63,873 nt of DNA, from contig CANHIS010000012.1 in assembly GCA_947460255.1 (NCBI GenBank), positions 1 through 63,873 of the forward strand, read 5' to 3'. Positions 17,192 through 26,742 of the stretch are shown here, in pieces. Within the stretch, counting starts at the first letter, position 1. Each line of letters starts with the position of its first letter. The notes beneath the pieces were generated by a model. It worked only from the letters and a program-made list of their open reading frames with translations. It did not search any database and was not told the origin of the DNA. Both the position numbers and the translations under genes were made by a program. The DNA is from Bacteroidota bacterium (GTDB lineage Bacteria > Bacteroidota > Bacteroidia > M30B66).

Positions 17192-19579
17192 TTGAAAACA
17201 TCTCTACTTAAGATTTGTCTGATTTTATTGGGCTTTTCGATGCCTTATTGGGCTTCTGCTCAATGTCCATCTGGAGAGCTTTCCGTTCAGGTAATCATCA
17301 ATCCTGACCAATATCCTCAAGAAACTTCTTGGACTTTGTCATCTGGAAGCACGCAATTGGCTGCAGGAACTTCATCTGGAGCATCCCTTTGTGTTGCGCC
17401 ACAGAACTGCCTTACTTTCCAAATCAACGACTCTGCAGGTGACGGAATCTGCTGCCAATATGGAAACGGTTCCTATTACATCGTGCTTGATGGCGACACA
17501 GTTGCTTTTGGCGGAAACTTCGGCGCTGGACAAACAGTTCAGTTTAATTGCCCTCCGGGACAAGATTGCAACTCTGCCCTCAACGTTATTCCTGGTCAAT
17601 ACTCTGCTCCAGCACGTAATACTTGGTACGAATTTACACCCGATTCAACGGGGATGTATTTCATCTCCACTTGTGGAAACAATACCTGTGATACCAAAAT
17701 CTGGGTGTACGACCATTGCGCAGGATTGCTCGTAACGAACTCAAACGAAGGAACCATTTACTACGACGACAACAGCGGTGGATGCGGTAACCAAGCCCGA
17801 GTAAACGCTTTGATGGAAGCTGGCGTAACTTACTACATCCGCATTGGCGACGTATCTTCAAGCTGTGAAGGAGAAATCAATTGGTCTCTCACTTACAACG
17901 GCCCTGTTGCAGGATGTATGGATCCGACAGCTTGTAACTTCAACCCAATCGCTACGGTTGATGGTGTTTGTTACTACGAAGGAAATCCACTTTGCCCAGA
18001 AGGTCGTCCTGACTTGATCGTGTTAGAAAACACCATCAAAACTTCAATTTATCTTTCAACTATCAATGCATCTAATTGTCAGGTGGTTGAAGGATGTCTA
18101 ACCGGGTTTGGACAACGCGATATCATTCGTTTCACGACGCACATTAAAAACATCGGAACCGCCGATTATTACATCGGTTCTCCTACAGCACAACCAACTC
18201 AGTTTTCTTGGGGCAATTGCCACGGACACTGGCATTACGAAGGTTATGCTGAATACATTATGTACGATCAACAAGGTCAAGCAATTCCGGTTGGTTTCAA
18301 GAACGGTTTCTGCGTACTCGATCTTGAATGCGGAGATGGTGGAAATGCGCAGTATGGTTGCGCCAACATGGGTATTTCCCGTCAATGCGGGGATATTTAT
18401 GGATCTGGTCTCGATTGTCAGTGGATGGACATTACAGAAATCGACACCGGTCGTTATACCATGGTCGTTCGTGTTAACTGGGACAATGCAGCAGATGCGC
18501 TTGGGCGCGTTGAACTTTCCCATGCTAACAACTGGGCGCAGGTTTGCGTTTACCTTGGAAGAGATGCCAATGGAAACCGAACTATTGAGGTGTTAGACGA
18601 TTGCCCAGCATACACTGATTGTGCAGGTGAAGTATTTGGCTCTTCGCAGCTTGATTGTGAAGGAAATTGCGCAGGAACGCGCATCATGGGCGATCTCAAC
18701 GTGAATGGTTATCAAGATATGAACGATTCACATAATTATGTAGATGAAATCTTAGGCAACGACATTCTTCCAACGGCTTGTAACGACATCAATCAAGACA
18801 ACAGAATTACAGTGTACGATGCTGCATTGATTTCGAGCTGTGTAAATTATGGAATAACGCATCAGCATCCAGGCAATACACCACACGACCACTGCAATTT
18901 CCCTGGAGGATCGCTAAACCCTGCAGATACGGTTACTCTTGAAATTATGAATGTTGATTTCAGCGAAAAATTCGTCGACATTGGAATTACCAACCCTTCA
19001 ACTCGTGTTACGGCATACGAATTTGAGCTCAGCGGTGTTCATATTTGGGATGTAGAAAACTTAGCAGATCCTGTTGAATATCCTATCCAGCCTGAGTTTG
19101 TTTTAGGTGGAAACAAAGTGATCGGTATTTCATATCAAGATTCTATGATCCGCAAGTATTACGAACCAACGCCAATTGTTCGTGTGCATTATTACGAGCT
19201 AACAAATGACACCATTTGCATCAAAAAGATTGTAGATGTTGTAAGCGCAATGATGACAACTACAACTACAGTTATCGGCGGAGAATGTTGGGAATATGAT
19301 GTTACAGGAATGATGAATTACGACAAGCAGAATTACTTTGCTTTGATTCCAAATCCGGCTTCAACAGAAGTAAACATCGATTTAAATTTGTTCGAAACAC
19401 TCGACGCTACAGTGAATTTGATGAATGCTCAAGGTCAAGTGATTTTTACAAAACAACTTCAACAAGTTGACAAGGATCGCATCACTTTCCCAACAAGCGA
19501 TCTTGCAAGTGGAATTTACATGGTTAATCTGATTACCGAAAAAGGCTTAATCACTAAGAAGCTAGTGATCAATAACTAA
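17192..19579 (+). CDS. Secreted lysyl-oxidase-like protein with T9SS type A sorting domain
   Basis: 795 residues from a TTG, chosen because it opens a signal peptide (cut after ASA, residue 23). Order of parts: beta-rich domains (about 24-250), a Cys-knot GCMDPTACNFNP motif (about 248), a lysyl-oxidase domain (about 275-460), a dockerin-like pair of calcium loops (GDLNVNGYQDMND at 500; NDINQDNRITVYD), then a T9SS sorting domain (about 715-795, PNPAS to KKLVINN). In the oxidase domain the copper ligands are H344, H346 and H348 (NCHGHWHYEGY). K370 (GFKNGFC) and Y403 (CGDIYGSGLDCQW) align by motif with human LOX K320 and Y355, which form the quinone cofactor. It may oxidise protein lysines or amines outside the cell; activity is inferred. 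Confidence 0.85.
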   Translation: MKTSLLKICLILLGFSMPYWASAQCPSGELSVQVIINPDQYPQETSWTLSSGSTQLAAGTSSGASLCVAPQNCLTFQINDSAGDGICCQYGNGSYYIVLDGDTVAFGGNFGAGQTVQFNCPPGQDCNSALNVIPGQYSAPARNTWYEFTPDSTGMYFISTCGNNTCDTKIWVYDHCAGLLVTNSNEGTIYYDDNSGGCGNQARVNALMEAGVTYYIRIGDVSSSCEGEINWSLTYNGPVAGCMDPTACNFNPIATVDGVCYYEGNPLCPEGRPDLIVLENTIKTSIYLSTINASNCQVVEGCLTGFGQRDIIRFTTHIKNIGTADYYIGSPTAQPTQFSWGNCHGHWHYEGYAEYIMYDQQGQAIPVGFKNGFCVLDLECGDGGNAQYGCANMGISRQCGDIYGSGLDCQWMDITEIDTGRYTMVVRVNWDNAADALGRVELSHANNWAQVCVYLGRDANGNRTIEVLDDCPAYTDCAGEVFGSSQLDCEGNCAGTRIMGDLNVNGYQDMNDSHNYVDEILGNDILPTACNDINQDNRITVYDAALISSCVNYGITHQHPGNTPHDHCNFPGGSLNPADTVTLEIMNVDFSEKFVDIGITNPSTRVTAYEFELSGVHIWDVENLADPVEYPIQPEFVLGGNKVIGISYQDSMIRKYYEPTPIVRVHYYELTNDTICIKKIVDVVSAMMTTTTTVIGGECWEYDVTGMMNYDKQNYFALIPNPASTEVNIDLNLFETLDATVNLMNAQGQVIFTKQLQQVDKDRITFPTSDLASGIYMVNLITEKGLITKKLVINN

Positions 19580-19599
19580 AATATTTAGCTAAAATAAAA

Positions 19600-19637
19600 A
19601 AGCCCGCAGATGTCAAACATCTGCGGGCTTTTTTATT
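19600..19637 (+). terminator. Rho-independent terminator after the lysyl-oxidase-like gene
   Basis: A perfect 12-bp stem, AGCCCGCAGATG (19601-19612) with CATCTGCGGGCT (19618-19629), with a 5-base loop, followed by a run of T. Flanking A and T runs extend the stem. Confidence 0.9.
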
Positions 19638-19708
19638 TCAATTCGTTCCAACAAAACTTTCTAAACGGTCTTTTAAGAACATGCACTTAATGTCTCCATT
19701 CTTCAAAA

Positions 19709-19741
19709 CAAAAGCTCTGAAAGCCTAGGTCCTCAGAGCTT
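19709..19741 (-). terminator. Probable terminator of the kbl-barrel unit
   Basis: Inverted repeat AAGCTCTGA (19712-19720) and TCAGAGCTT (19733-19741). On the minus strand it is followed by a T-rich stretch (TTGTTTTG) just beyond the outer-membrane barrel gene. Confidence 0.5.
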
Positions 19742-19762
19742 CAAAATCAATTTCAATAAATT

Positions 19763-20497
19763 TTATTGCTTCTTCTTTTTGCTAACCACTTTTCCAAAAG
19801 AAACAGCAAAAAGCTGACTACTATCTGTGGTGAAATTGAGGTCTTGTCCGCTAACATTAATCCCTTGACGTGCATTGGCCTTCAAGAAATCCATGAGATA
19901 ATACTTAACGCGGATATAGCTTCCTCTACCAAAATTTAGTTCAACAAAAACACTTGGATTAAATCCGTTGAGGCGACTTGAGAACCATTCAGAAGTTTTG
20001 TTTTGCTTGTCTCCCCTGCCCTCTCCAACAAAAACCTTTTGTTTGAAGTGAAACATGTACTCTGCTTCTCCGCCCAAGGCAAAATAAGACTTCTTGCCCA
20101 TGTTGCCGATTTTGAAAGCCAACGGCACTGAAATGCTGTATGCACGATGCTTTACACGAATTGTATCGTTCAAATTATTAATCATTCCAATATTCCTAAG
20201 TCCTAAGCCTGTGTACATTCCAAATCCGCTAGAGAAATTGTAGTGTAATTGCTGAGTAAAATGAAAAAATGCCGAAAAACGTGGAACAGGCGAAGCCGCT
20301 TTGTCAGAGATTAAAATTTGGTCTCCTCCAAGTGGGTTGGGCGCATAGATTTTGGCGTTCCCAAGATTTCCCATGGATAGGATAAACTCTGAAGCAGTGG
20401 CCATATAGCTCTTTTTGTATTCCGTTTTTTCCTCTCCAACTTGAGCAAAAAGTCCGATGTTTAAAAGAATAGCAAGTGTGGTAAGTTTGATTTTCAT
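19763..20497 (-). CDS. Outer-membrane beta-barrel protein (PorT-like fold)
   Basis: 244 residues with a signal peptide (MKIKLTTLAILLNIGLFAQ). The mature part alternates amphipathic strands typical of the eight-strand barrels of Bacteroidota (FSSGFGMYTGLGLRN, AYSISVPLAFKIGN, YFALGGEAEYMFHFK, SVFVELNFGRGSYIRVKYYL) and ends near a final aromatic strand (LFAVSFGKVV) before a basic tail. Substrate or partner is unknown. It follows kbl by 16 bases and probably shares its transcript, with no obvious functional tie. Confidence 0.65.
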   Translation of the reverse strand: MKIKLTTLAILLNIGLFAQVGEEKTEYKKSYMATASEFILSMGNLGNAKIYAPNPLGGDQILISDKAASPVPRFSAFFHFTQQLHYNFSSGFGMYTGLGLRNIGMINNLNDTIRVKHRAYSISVPLAFKIGNMGKKSYFALGGEAEYMFHFKQKVFVGEGRGDKQNKTSEWFSSRLNGFNPSVFVELNFGRGSYIRVKYYLMDFLKANARQGINVSGQDLNFTTDSSQLFAVSFGKVVSKKKKQ

Positions 20498-20513
20498 AGA
20501 TACAGCTTTTAGT

Positions 20514-21704
20514 TTATTGAATCACTCCTAATTCTCGACCCACTTTGGTAAATGCGGCAATGGCTTTGTCGAGATGATGTCTTTCATGCGCTGCAGAAAT
20601 CTGAACACGAATTCTTGCTTGGCCTTTAGGAACAACTGGGTAATAGAATCCAATCACATAAATGCCCTCTTCGAGAAGCTTCTCCGAAAACACCTGACTC
20701 AACCTGGCATCGTAAAGCATAACCGGACAAATTGGATGAATTCCATCTTTGATATCGAATCCTGCAGCTTTCATTTTTTCTCTGAAATAAGCTGTGTTTT
20801 CCATCAATTTATCGCGGAGTTCAGTTGTTGAACTGAGCAAATCCATCACGGCTATGCCGGCACCAACAATCGAAGGCGCCAATGAATTTGAAAACAAGTA
20901 AGGCCTGGAACGCTGACGAAGCATGTCGATGATTTCCTTTTTTCCAGATGTAAATCCACCCATTGCGCCACCAAGCGCCTTACCAAGGGTTCCTGTGATA
21001 ATGTCGATTTTACCCATTACGCCACAGTGTTCTGCTGTTCCTCTACCTGTTTTACCTAGAAAACCTGTTGAATGACAATCATCAACCATGATCAAAGCGT
21101 TGTGTTTTTCGGCGAGCTCAACGATTTTATCCAACTGAGCAATGTAGCCATCCATCGAAAAAACGCCGTCGGTAACGATAATTCTAAATCTCTGAGCTTG
21201 CGATTCGATCAACTTTGCCTCTAAATCGGCCATGTTGTTGTTCTCATAGCGATAACGAACTGCCTTACACAAACGAACGCCATCAATAATCGACGCGTGG
21301 TTAAGGGAGTCAGAAATGATCGCGTCTTCAGCGCCAAACAATGGCTCAAACACGCCTCCGTTGGCATCAAAAGCCGCAGCGTATAGAATCGTGTCTTCGG
21401 TTCCTAAAAAGTCTGAAATCTTTTTCTCAAGCTCTTTGTGAATATCTTGTGTTCCACAAATAAAGCGCACGCTACTCATTCCAAAACCATGTGTTTCAAG
21501 GGTTTTGTGAGCAGCATCAATTACTGCAGAATGCGATGATAGCCCGAGGTAATTGTTTGCGCAAAAATTAAGCACCTCTTGACCTCCGCTCACTTTAATG
21601 TCGGCACCTTGAGGGTTGATAATGATTCTTTCTTTTTTGAAAAGTCCTGCCTGGTCTATCGCGGTTAGCTCATCTTGCAGAAATTTTTGAAATTCTCCGT
21701 ACAT
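20514..21704 (-). CDS. kbl: Glycine C-acetyltransferase (2-amino-3-ketobutyrate CoA ligase)
   Basis: 396 residues, the normal length of the family. The PLP lysine lies in GTLGKALGG (K242), the substrate/PLP loop is [11 protein letters not shown] (about 207-217), and [12 protein letters not shown] and [15 protein letters not shown] are typical. It splits 2-amino-3-oxobutyrate with CoA into glycine and acetyl-CoA, the second step of threonine breakdown after threonine dehydrogenase, which is not in this window. Serine palmitoyltransferase and KBL belong to the same alpha-oxoamine synthase family; the motif [10 protein letters not shown] and overall length favour KBL. Confidence 0.88.
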   Translation of the reverse strand: MYGEFQKFLQDELTAIDQAGLFKKERIIINPQGADIKVSGGQEVLNFCANNYLGLSSHSAVIDAAHKTLETHGFGMSSVRFICGTQDIHKELEKKISDFLGTEDTILYAAAFDANGGVFEPLFGAEDAIISDSLNHASIIDGVRLCKAVRYRYENNNMADLEAKLIESQAQRFRIIVTDGVFSMDGYIAQLDKIVELAEKHNALIMVDDCHSTGFLGKTGRGTAEHCGVMGKIDIITGTLGKALGGAMGGFTSGKKEIIDMLRQRSRPYLFSNSLAPSIVGAGIAVMDLLSSTTELRDKLMENTAYFREKMKAAGFDIKDGIHPICPVMLYDARLSQVFSEKLLEEGIYVIGFYYPVVPKGQARIRVQISAAHERHHLDKAIAAFTKVGRELGVIQ

Positions 21705-21728
21705 ATCATGCTGTTAAATGGAACGAAT

Positions 21729-21736
21729 CAAAGATA
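21729..21736 (-). promoter_or_regulatory. Possible -7 element of kbl
   Basis: Minus-strand TATCTTTG fits TAnnTTTG and lies 25 bases before the kbl start codon. A -33 TTTG is not evident. Confidence 0.4.
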
Positions 21737-21793
21737 TAGGAAATCATATCCGCATTGATTCATCCTCCTAAACCAGCAAAATTTATTTCAATT

Positions 21794-22333
21794 CTAATTT
21801 CCCATCCACGAGGAATACATCCAAACAAGTTTCTCTTGTTCACGGATGTAATCACTCATCAATGCATTAGTCCCTTCATCATCAGCAACATCCGACAAGT
21901 CGAGCAAAACACGTTGCTTGGTGATCAAAACTTTAAATGCATCTAATATGGCTTGAATTGCTTTCTTTCCTTCGCTAACATTTTTGGTTGGCTTAACGAC
22001 GGCTGTCGCCAAATAATCGTCATAACCATGCAGCGGAATGTGCCCTAAAGTGAGGATTCGTTCAGCCACCTCATCGATCTTTAAGACCAAATTATTGTAG
22101 AGCTCCTCGAATTTCAAGTGGAGCTCAAAGAATTTCTCTCCCTTAATATTCCAATGGAAACCTCTTACGTTCATATAAAATATCTGATAATTTGCGAGAA
22201 GATCATTTAACTTTTCGGCTAATTCTGAACTTTGGGTGTGATCTAATCCTATGGATGTTACCTTTTTAGCAACCGTTCTTCTAGCTGTTGCCTTGATGGT
22301 ACTTTTTGCTGTTGTTGATTTTTTCGTTGCCAT
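21794..22333 (-). CDS. dps: Dps family ferritin-like DNA-protection protein
   Basis: 179 residues. A Lys/Thr/Ala-rich head of about 25 residues (MATKKSTTAKSTIKATARR) precedes the four-helix Dps core. Ferroxidase-site residues are in place: H60 (RGFHWNIKG), H72, D87 and E91 (LHLKFEELY...IDEVAERI). Dps dodecamers oxidise and store iron and, where they have a basic tail, bind DNA in starved or oxidatively stressed cells. The basic head here is consistent with DNA binding. Confidence 0.88.
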   Translation of the reverse strand: MATKKSTTAKSTIKATARRTVAKKVTSIGLDHTQSSELAEKLNDLLANYQIFYMNVRGFHWNIKGEKFFELHLKFEELYNNLVLKIDEVAERILTLGHIPLHGYDDYLATAVVKPTKNVSEGKKAIQAILDAFKVLITKQRVLLDLSDVADDEGTNALMSDYIREQEKLVWMYSSWMGN

Positions 22334-22353
22334 TTTATGCTATTTATATTCAT

Positions 22354-22361
22354 CAAATTTA
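22354..22361 (-). promoter_or_regulatory. Possible -7 element of dps
   Basis: Minus-strand TAAATTTG fits TAnnTTTG, 21 bases upstream of the dps start codon. No clear -33 element. Confidence 0.4.
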
Positions 22362-22529
22362 GAAAGTTAATCGATCTTAAAAGGTAACCAATGTCACACT
22401 TGATCAGCATTACCGAAAATTTAACATCTCAGAAACACTTAAGAATCGATCAGAAATCAAACAATCATGCTTTCAGGATGTTTCAAACAAAGGAAATGGC
22501 TATTTTTGCCGCGCCAAAAACAAGCAATC

Positions 22530-23708
22530 ATGAGTAAAGACAGGTTCCAAGGTCACGATTATTATCAAATTGATGACCTGCTCACCGACGAGCAAAAACT
22601 CATCCGCGATACTGTGCGGGCATGGGTAAAACAAGAAGTTACACCAATCATCGAAGATCACGCACAACGTGCAGTATTCCCGAAACACCTCTTGAAAGGA
22701 CTTGCTGAAATTGGTGCATTTGGCCCTTACATTCCAGTAGAATATGGAGGTCAAGGTCTAGATCAAATCACTTATGGATTAATCATGCAAGAAATTGAAC
22801 GAGGTGATAGTGGTATCCGCTCCACGGCTTCCGTTCAAAGCTCTTTGGTGATGTATCCAATCTATAAATACGGTTCTGAAGAACAACGCCGTAAATATTT
22901 ACCCAAACTAGCAACAGGCGAATTGATGGGATGCTTTGGTTTAACTGAGCCAGATTCTGGATCAGATCCTGGAAGCATGATCACCAACATCAAAGACAAA
23001 GGAGATCACTACTTGTTGAATGGTGCAAAAATGTGGATTTCAAATGCCCCATTTGCAGATATCGCAGTCGTTTGGGCTAAAAATGACGAAGGTAGGATCC
23101 GTGGGATCATCGTGGAACGCGGAATGGAAGGTTTCACAACACCTGAAACACACGATAAATGGTCGCTTCGTGCTTCTGCCACAGGCGAACTTGTTTTCGA
23201 CAACGTACGTGTTCCGAAAGAAAACTTGTTGCCGAATGTTGAAGGCTTGAAAGGTCCGCTAGGATGTTTGAATTCTGCACGTTACGGTATCGCATGGGGC
23301 GTAATTGGAGCTGCTATGGATTGCTACGATTCTGCATTGCGTTACTCAAAGGAAAGAGTTCAGTTCGGAAAGCCAATCGCAGCATTTCAACTTCAGCAAA
23401 AGAAACTTGCCGAAATGATTACCGAAATCACAAAAGCACAATTGCTATGTTGGAGATTGGGCGTCCTCAGAAATGAAGACCGTGCCACTGCAGCGCAGAT
23501 CTCAATGGCAAAGCGTAACAACGTAAACATGGCGCTCGAAATCGCAAGGGAAGCACGCCAAATTCATGGAGGAATGGGCATCACGGGCGAATACCCGATC
23601 ATGCGCCACATGATGAACCTCGAATCTGTAGTTACTTATGAGGGCACTCACGACATTCACTTATTGATTACTGGAATGGATATCACAGGGGAAAACGCCT
23701 TCAAATAA
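22530..23708 (+). CDS. gcdH: Acyl-CoA dehydrogenase, glutaryl-CoA dehydrogenase type
   Basis: 392 residues from the ATG at 22530 (MSKDRFQGHDYYQIDDLL); the 21 codons upstream look non-coding. Flavin and substrate motifs: CFGLTEPDSGSDPGSM, KMWISNAPFADIAVVWA, SARYGIAWGVIGAAMDCY, RQIHGGMGITGEYPI. The catalytic base is E371 in TYEGTHDIH. These features fit glutaryl-CoA dehydrogenase (glutaryl-CoA to crotonyl-CoA, lysine and tryptophan catabolism) better than the straight-chain enzymes. Electrons pass to ETF. It has its own terminator at 23731. Confidence 0.85.
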   Translation: MSKDRFQGHDYYQIDDLLTDEQKLIRDTVRAWVKQEVTPIIEDHAQRAVFPKHLLKGLAEIGAFGPYIPVEYGGQGLDQITYGLIMQEIERGDSGIRSTASVQSSLVMYPIYKYGSEEQRRKYLPKLATGELMGCFGLTEPDSGSDPGSMITNIKDKGDHYLLNGAKMWISNAPFADIAVVWAKNDEGRIRGIIVERGMEGFTTPETHDKWSLRASATGELVFDNVRVPKENLLPNVEGLKGPLGCLNSARYGIAWGVIGAAMDCYDSALRYSKERVQFGKPIAAFQLQQKKLAEMITEITKAQLLCWRLGVLRNEDRATAAQISMAKRNNVNMALEIAREARQIHGGMGITGEYPIMRHMMNLESVVTYEGTHDIHLLITGMDITGENAFK

Positions 23709-23730
23709 ATCTCAAAAGTTTCTTCAAGAA

Positions 23731-23759
23731 AACCCGGTCAAATCGTCCGGGTTTTTTTA
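23731..23759 (+). terminator. Rho-independent terminator after gcdH
   Basis: AACCCGG (23731-23737) pairs with CCGGGTT (23746-23752) across an 8-base loop and is followed by a run of T. Confidence 0.85.
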
Positions 23760-23769
23760 TTCTTGTACT

Positions 23770-24111
23770 ATGGTAACGATATATGGAATTAAGAACTGCA
23801 ACACCATGCAGAAAGCTTTCGATGCATTGCTTGAAAACGGTGTTGAATACGAATTCCACGATTATAAAAAATCAGGAATCTCAGAAGAGAAGATCAAAAC
23901 TTGGTTTGCAAAAGAAAACCGCGAGCGCTTTATCAACAAACAAGGACTCACGTGGAAAAAACTTCCACAAGAAGTGCGCGACAATATTGGCGACGATAAC
24001 AATGCGATTTCAGTTATGGCAAATAATACGAGCTTAATTCGTCGCCCAATTATTGAAACCCCAAAGGGACTTATCATCGGCTTTGATGAAGAAGCCATCC
24101 GACAACTTTAA
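23770..24111 (+). CDS. ArsC/Spx-family thioredoxin-fold protein (YffB-like)
   Basis: 113 residues, the family's normal length. It starts MVTIYGIKNCNTMQKAFDALLENG, with a single N-terminal Cys (C10), then EFHDYKKSGI and the cis-Pro-like RRPIIETPKGLIIGFDEE. This matches the YffB branch of the ArsC/Spx family. It is unlikely to be a true arsenate reductase, because no arsenic genes are nearby and the Cys context is YffB-like; a role in thiol chemistry is inferred. It begins 10 bases after a terminator and leads a run of tightly spaced genes to 28236. Confidence 0.8.
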   Translation: MVTIYGIKNCNTMQKAFDALLENGVEYEFHDYKKSGISEEKIKTWFAKENRERFINKQGLTWKKLPQEVRDNIGDDNNAISVMANNTSLIRRPIIETPKGLIIGFDEEAIRQL

Positions 24112-24128
24112 CAAAGCGGACTTCTACG

Positions 24129-26438
24129 ATGAAGAATTTCCTCGAGACATTAAAGAGGTTCTTGCAGGATAATGGTCCAGTTTTACTGATTTCTACAGCC
24201 CTAATTTTATACTATTACGGGCCATTTTTAATTCATCCCCAAAGCTTTTTATTCAATGGCTCTGGTGATGGGTTAAAGAATTACTATACATACGTTTGGT
24301 ATATTCAGAATAACGCCTTCTCGACAGAGTTTTCAGGCATGAATTATCCTTATGGGGAACACTTGCTTTACACTGATTGCCATCCACTGCCCGTATTTCT
24401 CCTAAAATTACTGAGCTTCATCCATCCAATTTTTGCTGAAAACTGCATCGGGATATTGAATGTGGCTCTTTTGATTTCTCCGATTCTTGCTGCAGTTGTT
24501 CTATATAGAATATTTCGCAATCTTCAAATCGATCAACCGCTTGCAACAGCTTCGGCGGTGGGATTGATGATGCTATCTCCACAAACATTTCGTTTAACAG
24601 GCCACCTTGCCTTGTCCTACAGCTTCTGCATTCCAATTAGCATTTACCTGATTCAAAAATATTTCCAAAACCAAACATCAAGAAAATACATAATTCTGCT
24701 TTTTACCAATACTCTGTTTTGGTTTACAATTCATGCCTACTTGGGGATGATGTCTTTAATCCTATCAGCTGCAATTGGAGTATTTATGATGTTCCACAAA
24801 GAACAAAGACTCAATGGAATCAAATTGTTTTCCGCTGGATCATTCGCCTTTATCGCTTTTTATGTTTTTCTTATTCTAACCGATAACCACGTTGGCAGAA
24901 CAAATAATCCTTGGGGAATTTATGAACTTCATGCATCGTTCTCATCGATTTTCTTGCCCAAAAGAGGCCCAATTTCTGAATTAATTAAACACTTATTCCC
25001 AAGCATTGATCCTTCTATTGAAGGAATATCATACATCGGGATCATTTCTCTATTTGTTTCGATAATCCTTTCATTTCAATTTATTTATTACAAAATAAAA
25101 TTCAGAAATGAAAAAACACACACAATAATTAATCATCCCTTATTAAGATATTTAACTTGGATAGGCGTTTCTTGCTTGATGTTTTCTATGTTGTTTCCTT
25201 TCTGGTGGAAATTAGAAAAGCTCCTCGAGTATTTCACATTTATCAAACAATTCAGAGCCATTGGCCGATTTTCATGGTTGTTTTATTTTATCATCGGAAT
25301 TGTTGCAACTTATAAAATGCAGCAATATTCAGACAGAAAAAATCATCCTAAAATAGTTTCGAAATTCCTAATACCATTGATTTTTCTATCGATACCTGTT
25401 TGGGAAAGCAAAGATTATCATTTAGAAATTCAGCAAAATGCAAGAAAGTATATAAACATATTTGATTTTCATCAGTTGTCAGATGAAATTAAAAATAATT
25501 TAAAATCAATCAATTCAAAAAATTACCAGGCAATTATTCCTCTTCCTTACTACTATATTGGTTCAGACAATTATGGAAAAACAGCAAACGATAGTATATA
25601 TAAACTTTCAAAAACACTTTCGTTTCATTTAAATATGCCAATCATGGCGTCATTTCTTAGTAGAACAAGCATTTCGGACAGTAAAAAGATGATGCAAATA
25701 ACCGGGCTTGGCTTATATCCAAAAAAACTTAAAAACGACATTATTGACATAAGGCCATTTTTATTGCTTGTAAATAAAACAGGCGTCACAAATGAAGAAT
25801 TAAATATTATAAAACGCTCCAAATTACTAATTCAGTCAACCACATTTTCGCTTTATGAAATAACGAAAAGCGCATTGTTCCATGACGATAGAAATGAAAC
25901 ATGGAATAATGCAATACAACTTAATGAAAGCTTAGCAAATTCAGATGAAGTGATCTATGAAAACTTCGAAAACTGCAGTTTTTCTGGTTTATTAAGTAAT
26001 GCATCAAAACAAATAAATGGCGGCATTTACACCGTTTTACACTCTATCAACAAAGGGCATTTTCAAAAAGACCAAGAATACATTCTTAGCATGTGGATGA
26101 ACAATGCGGGAAAAAATTCTGGTCAGGATCAACTTTCTGGCTACTGCTTCATAGAAAAGAACTACATCAATAAAAAGACTTGGATTACAGGCGCCATTTC
26201 TCCGAATCAAAGCACTAATATTTTCGGAGATTGGTCTTTTGTAGAAATTCATTTTTGGGGTCAAGAACCTAGTGCCTCTTATGATATCATGTTTAAAAGA
26301 GATGGCTACATTAATCATCCGATAGAAATTGATCATTTGTTGATTCGCCCAGCGAATAAAGACTACCGAAATATTTTTATTTGGAAAAATGACTCTATCA
26401 TGCATTATAATGGCCATTTAATTGTAAAACCCAATTAA
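24129..26438 (+). CDS. Large multi-pass membrane protein, probable GT-C type glycosyltransferase with C-terminal beta domain
   Basis: 769 residues. The N-terminal about 440 residues hold about 10 or more membrane helices. The first periplasmic loop carries an acidic motif (SGDGLKNYYTYVWYI) and later YPYGEHLLYTDCHPLP, in the position where GT-C glycosyltransferases keep their catalytic Asp. From about residue 440 the protein is soluble, and the last about 150 residues (FENCSFSGLL, YILSMWMNNAG, WSFVEIHFWG, IDHLLIRP) look like a jelly-roll carbohydrate-binding fold. It probably moves sugars from a lipid carrier on the outer face of the inner membrane; substrate unknown. The gene is visibly AT-richer than the flanks. 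Confidence 0.6.
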   Translation: MKNFLETLKRFLQDNGPVLLISTALILYYYGPFLIHPQSFLFNGSGDGLKNYYTYVWYIQNNAFSTEFSGMNYPYGEHLLYTDCHPLPVFLLKLLSFIHPIFAENCIGILNVALLISPILAAVVLYRIFRNLQIDQPLATASAVGLMMLSPQTFRLTGHLALSYSFCIPISIYLIQKYFQNQTSRKYIILLFTNTLFWFTIHAYLGMMSLILSAAIGVFMMFHKEQRLNGIKLFSAGSFAFIAFYVFLILTDNHVGRTNNPWGIYELHASFSSIFLPKRGPISELIKHLFPSIDPSIEGISYIGIISLFVSIILSFQFIYYKIKFRNEKTHTIINHPLLRYLTWIGVSCLMFSMLFPFWWKLEKLLEYFTFIKQFRAIGRFSWLFYFIIGIVATYKMQQYSDRKNHPKIVSKFLIPLIFLSIPVWESKDYHLEIQQNARKYINIFDFHQLSDEIKNNLKSINSKNYQAIIPLPYYYIGSDNYGKTANDSIYKLSKTLSFHLNMPIMASFLSRTSISDSKKMMQITGLGLYPKKLKNDIIDIRPFLLLVNKTGVTNEELNIIKRSKLLIQSTTFSLYEITKSALFHDDRNETWNNAIQLNESLANSDEVIYENFENCSFSGLLSNASKQINGGIYTVLHSINKGHFQKDQEYILSMWMNNAGKNSGQDQLSGYCFIEKNYINKKTWITGAISPNQSTNIFGDWSFVEIHFWGQEPSASYDIMFKRDGYINHPIEIDHLLIRPANKDYRNIFIWKNDSIMHYNGHLIVKPN

Positions 26439-26440
26439 CG

Positions 26441-26740
26441 ATGGAAAAAGATCAAATCATGAATGCTGCAATTCAAGTAGTTCCCTTGGAAAAAACGAAA
26501 GTTGCAATGGAAATAGTAGATAGATCTATTGAAATCATTCAAAAAAGCGGATTGAATTATTCCGTTTCTCCGTTCGAAACTAGTGTTGATGGCACTTGGG
26601 AGCAAATTAATTCGCTTTTGAATGATTTGAAAAATCAATTGAGAAACGAGCCGATTGAGGACGCGTTGATTAATATTAAGTTTCAAATTTCAAATGGGAA
26701 AAGCACAGTAGGGGAGGATAAAACTAAAAAATTCAAATAA
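26441..26740 (+). CDS. Thiamine-binding-type MTH1187/YkoF family protein
   Basis: 99 residues. NAAIQVVPLEKTKVAMEIVDRSIEIIQKSGLNYSVSPFETSVDGTWEQI is the signature stretch of the MTH1187/UPF0045 group (ferredoxin-like fold), some of whose members bind thiamine or hydroxymethylpyrimidine. It is separated from the membrane glycosyltransferase genes on both sides by only two bases, so it is translated with them, though no functional link to sugar transfer is known. The C-terminal Lys-rich tail (VGEDKTKKFK) is ordinary. Confidence 0.75.
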   Translation: MEKDQIMNAAIQVVPLEKTKVAMEIVDRSIEIIQKSGLNYSVSPFETSVDGTWEQINSLLNDLKNQLRNEPIEDALINIKFQISNGKSTVGEDKTKKFK

Positions 26741-26742
26741 TT

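Noticed and set aside
23770-24111. Arsenate reductase
   Set aside because: It has the ArsC fold but the YffB-type motif, and no arsenic-resistance gene is nearby.
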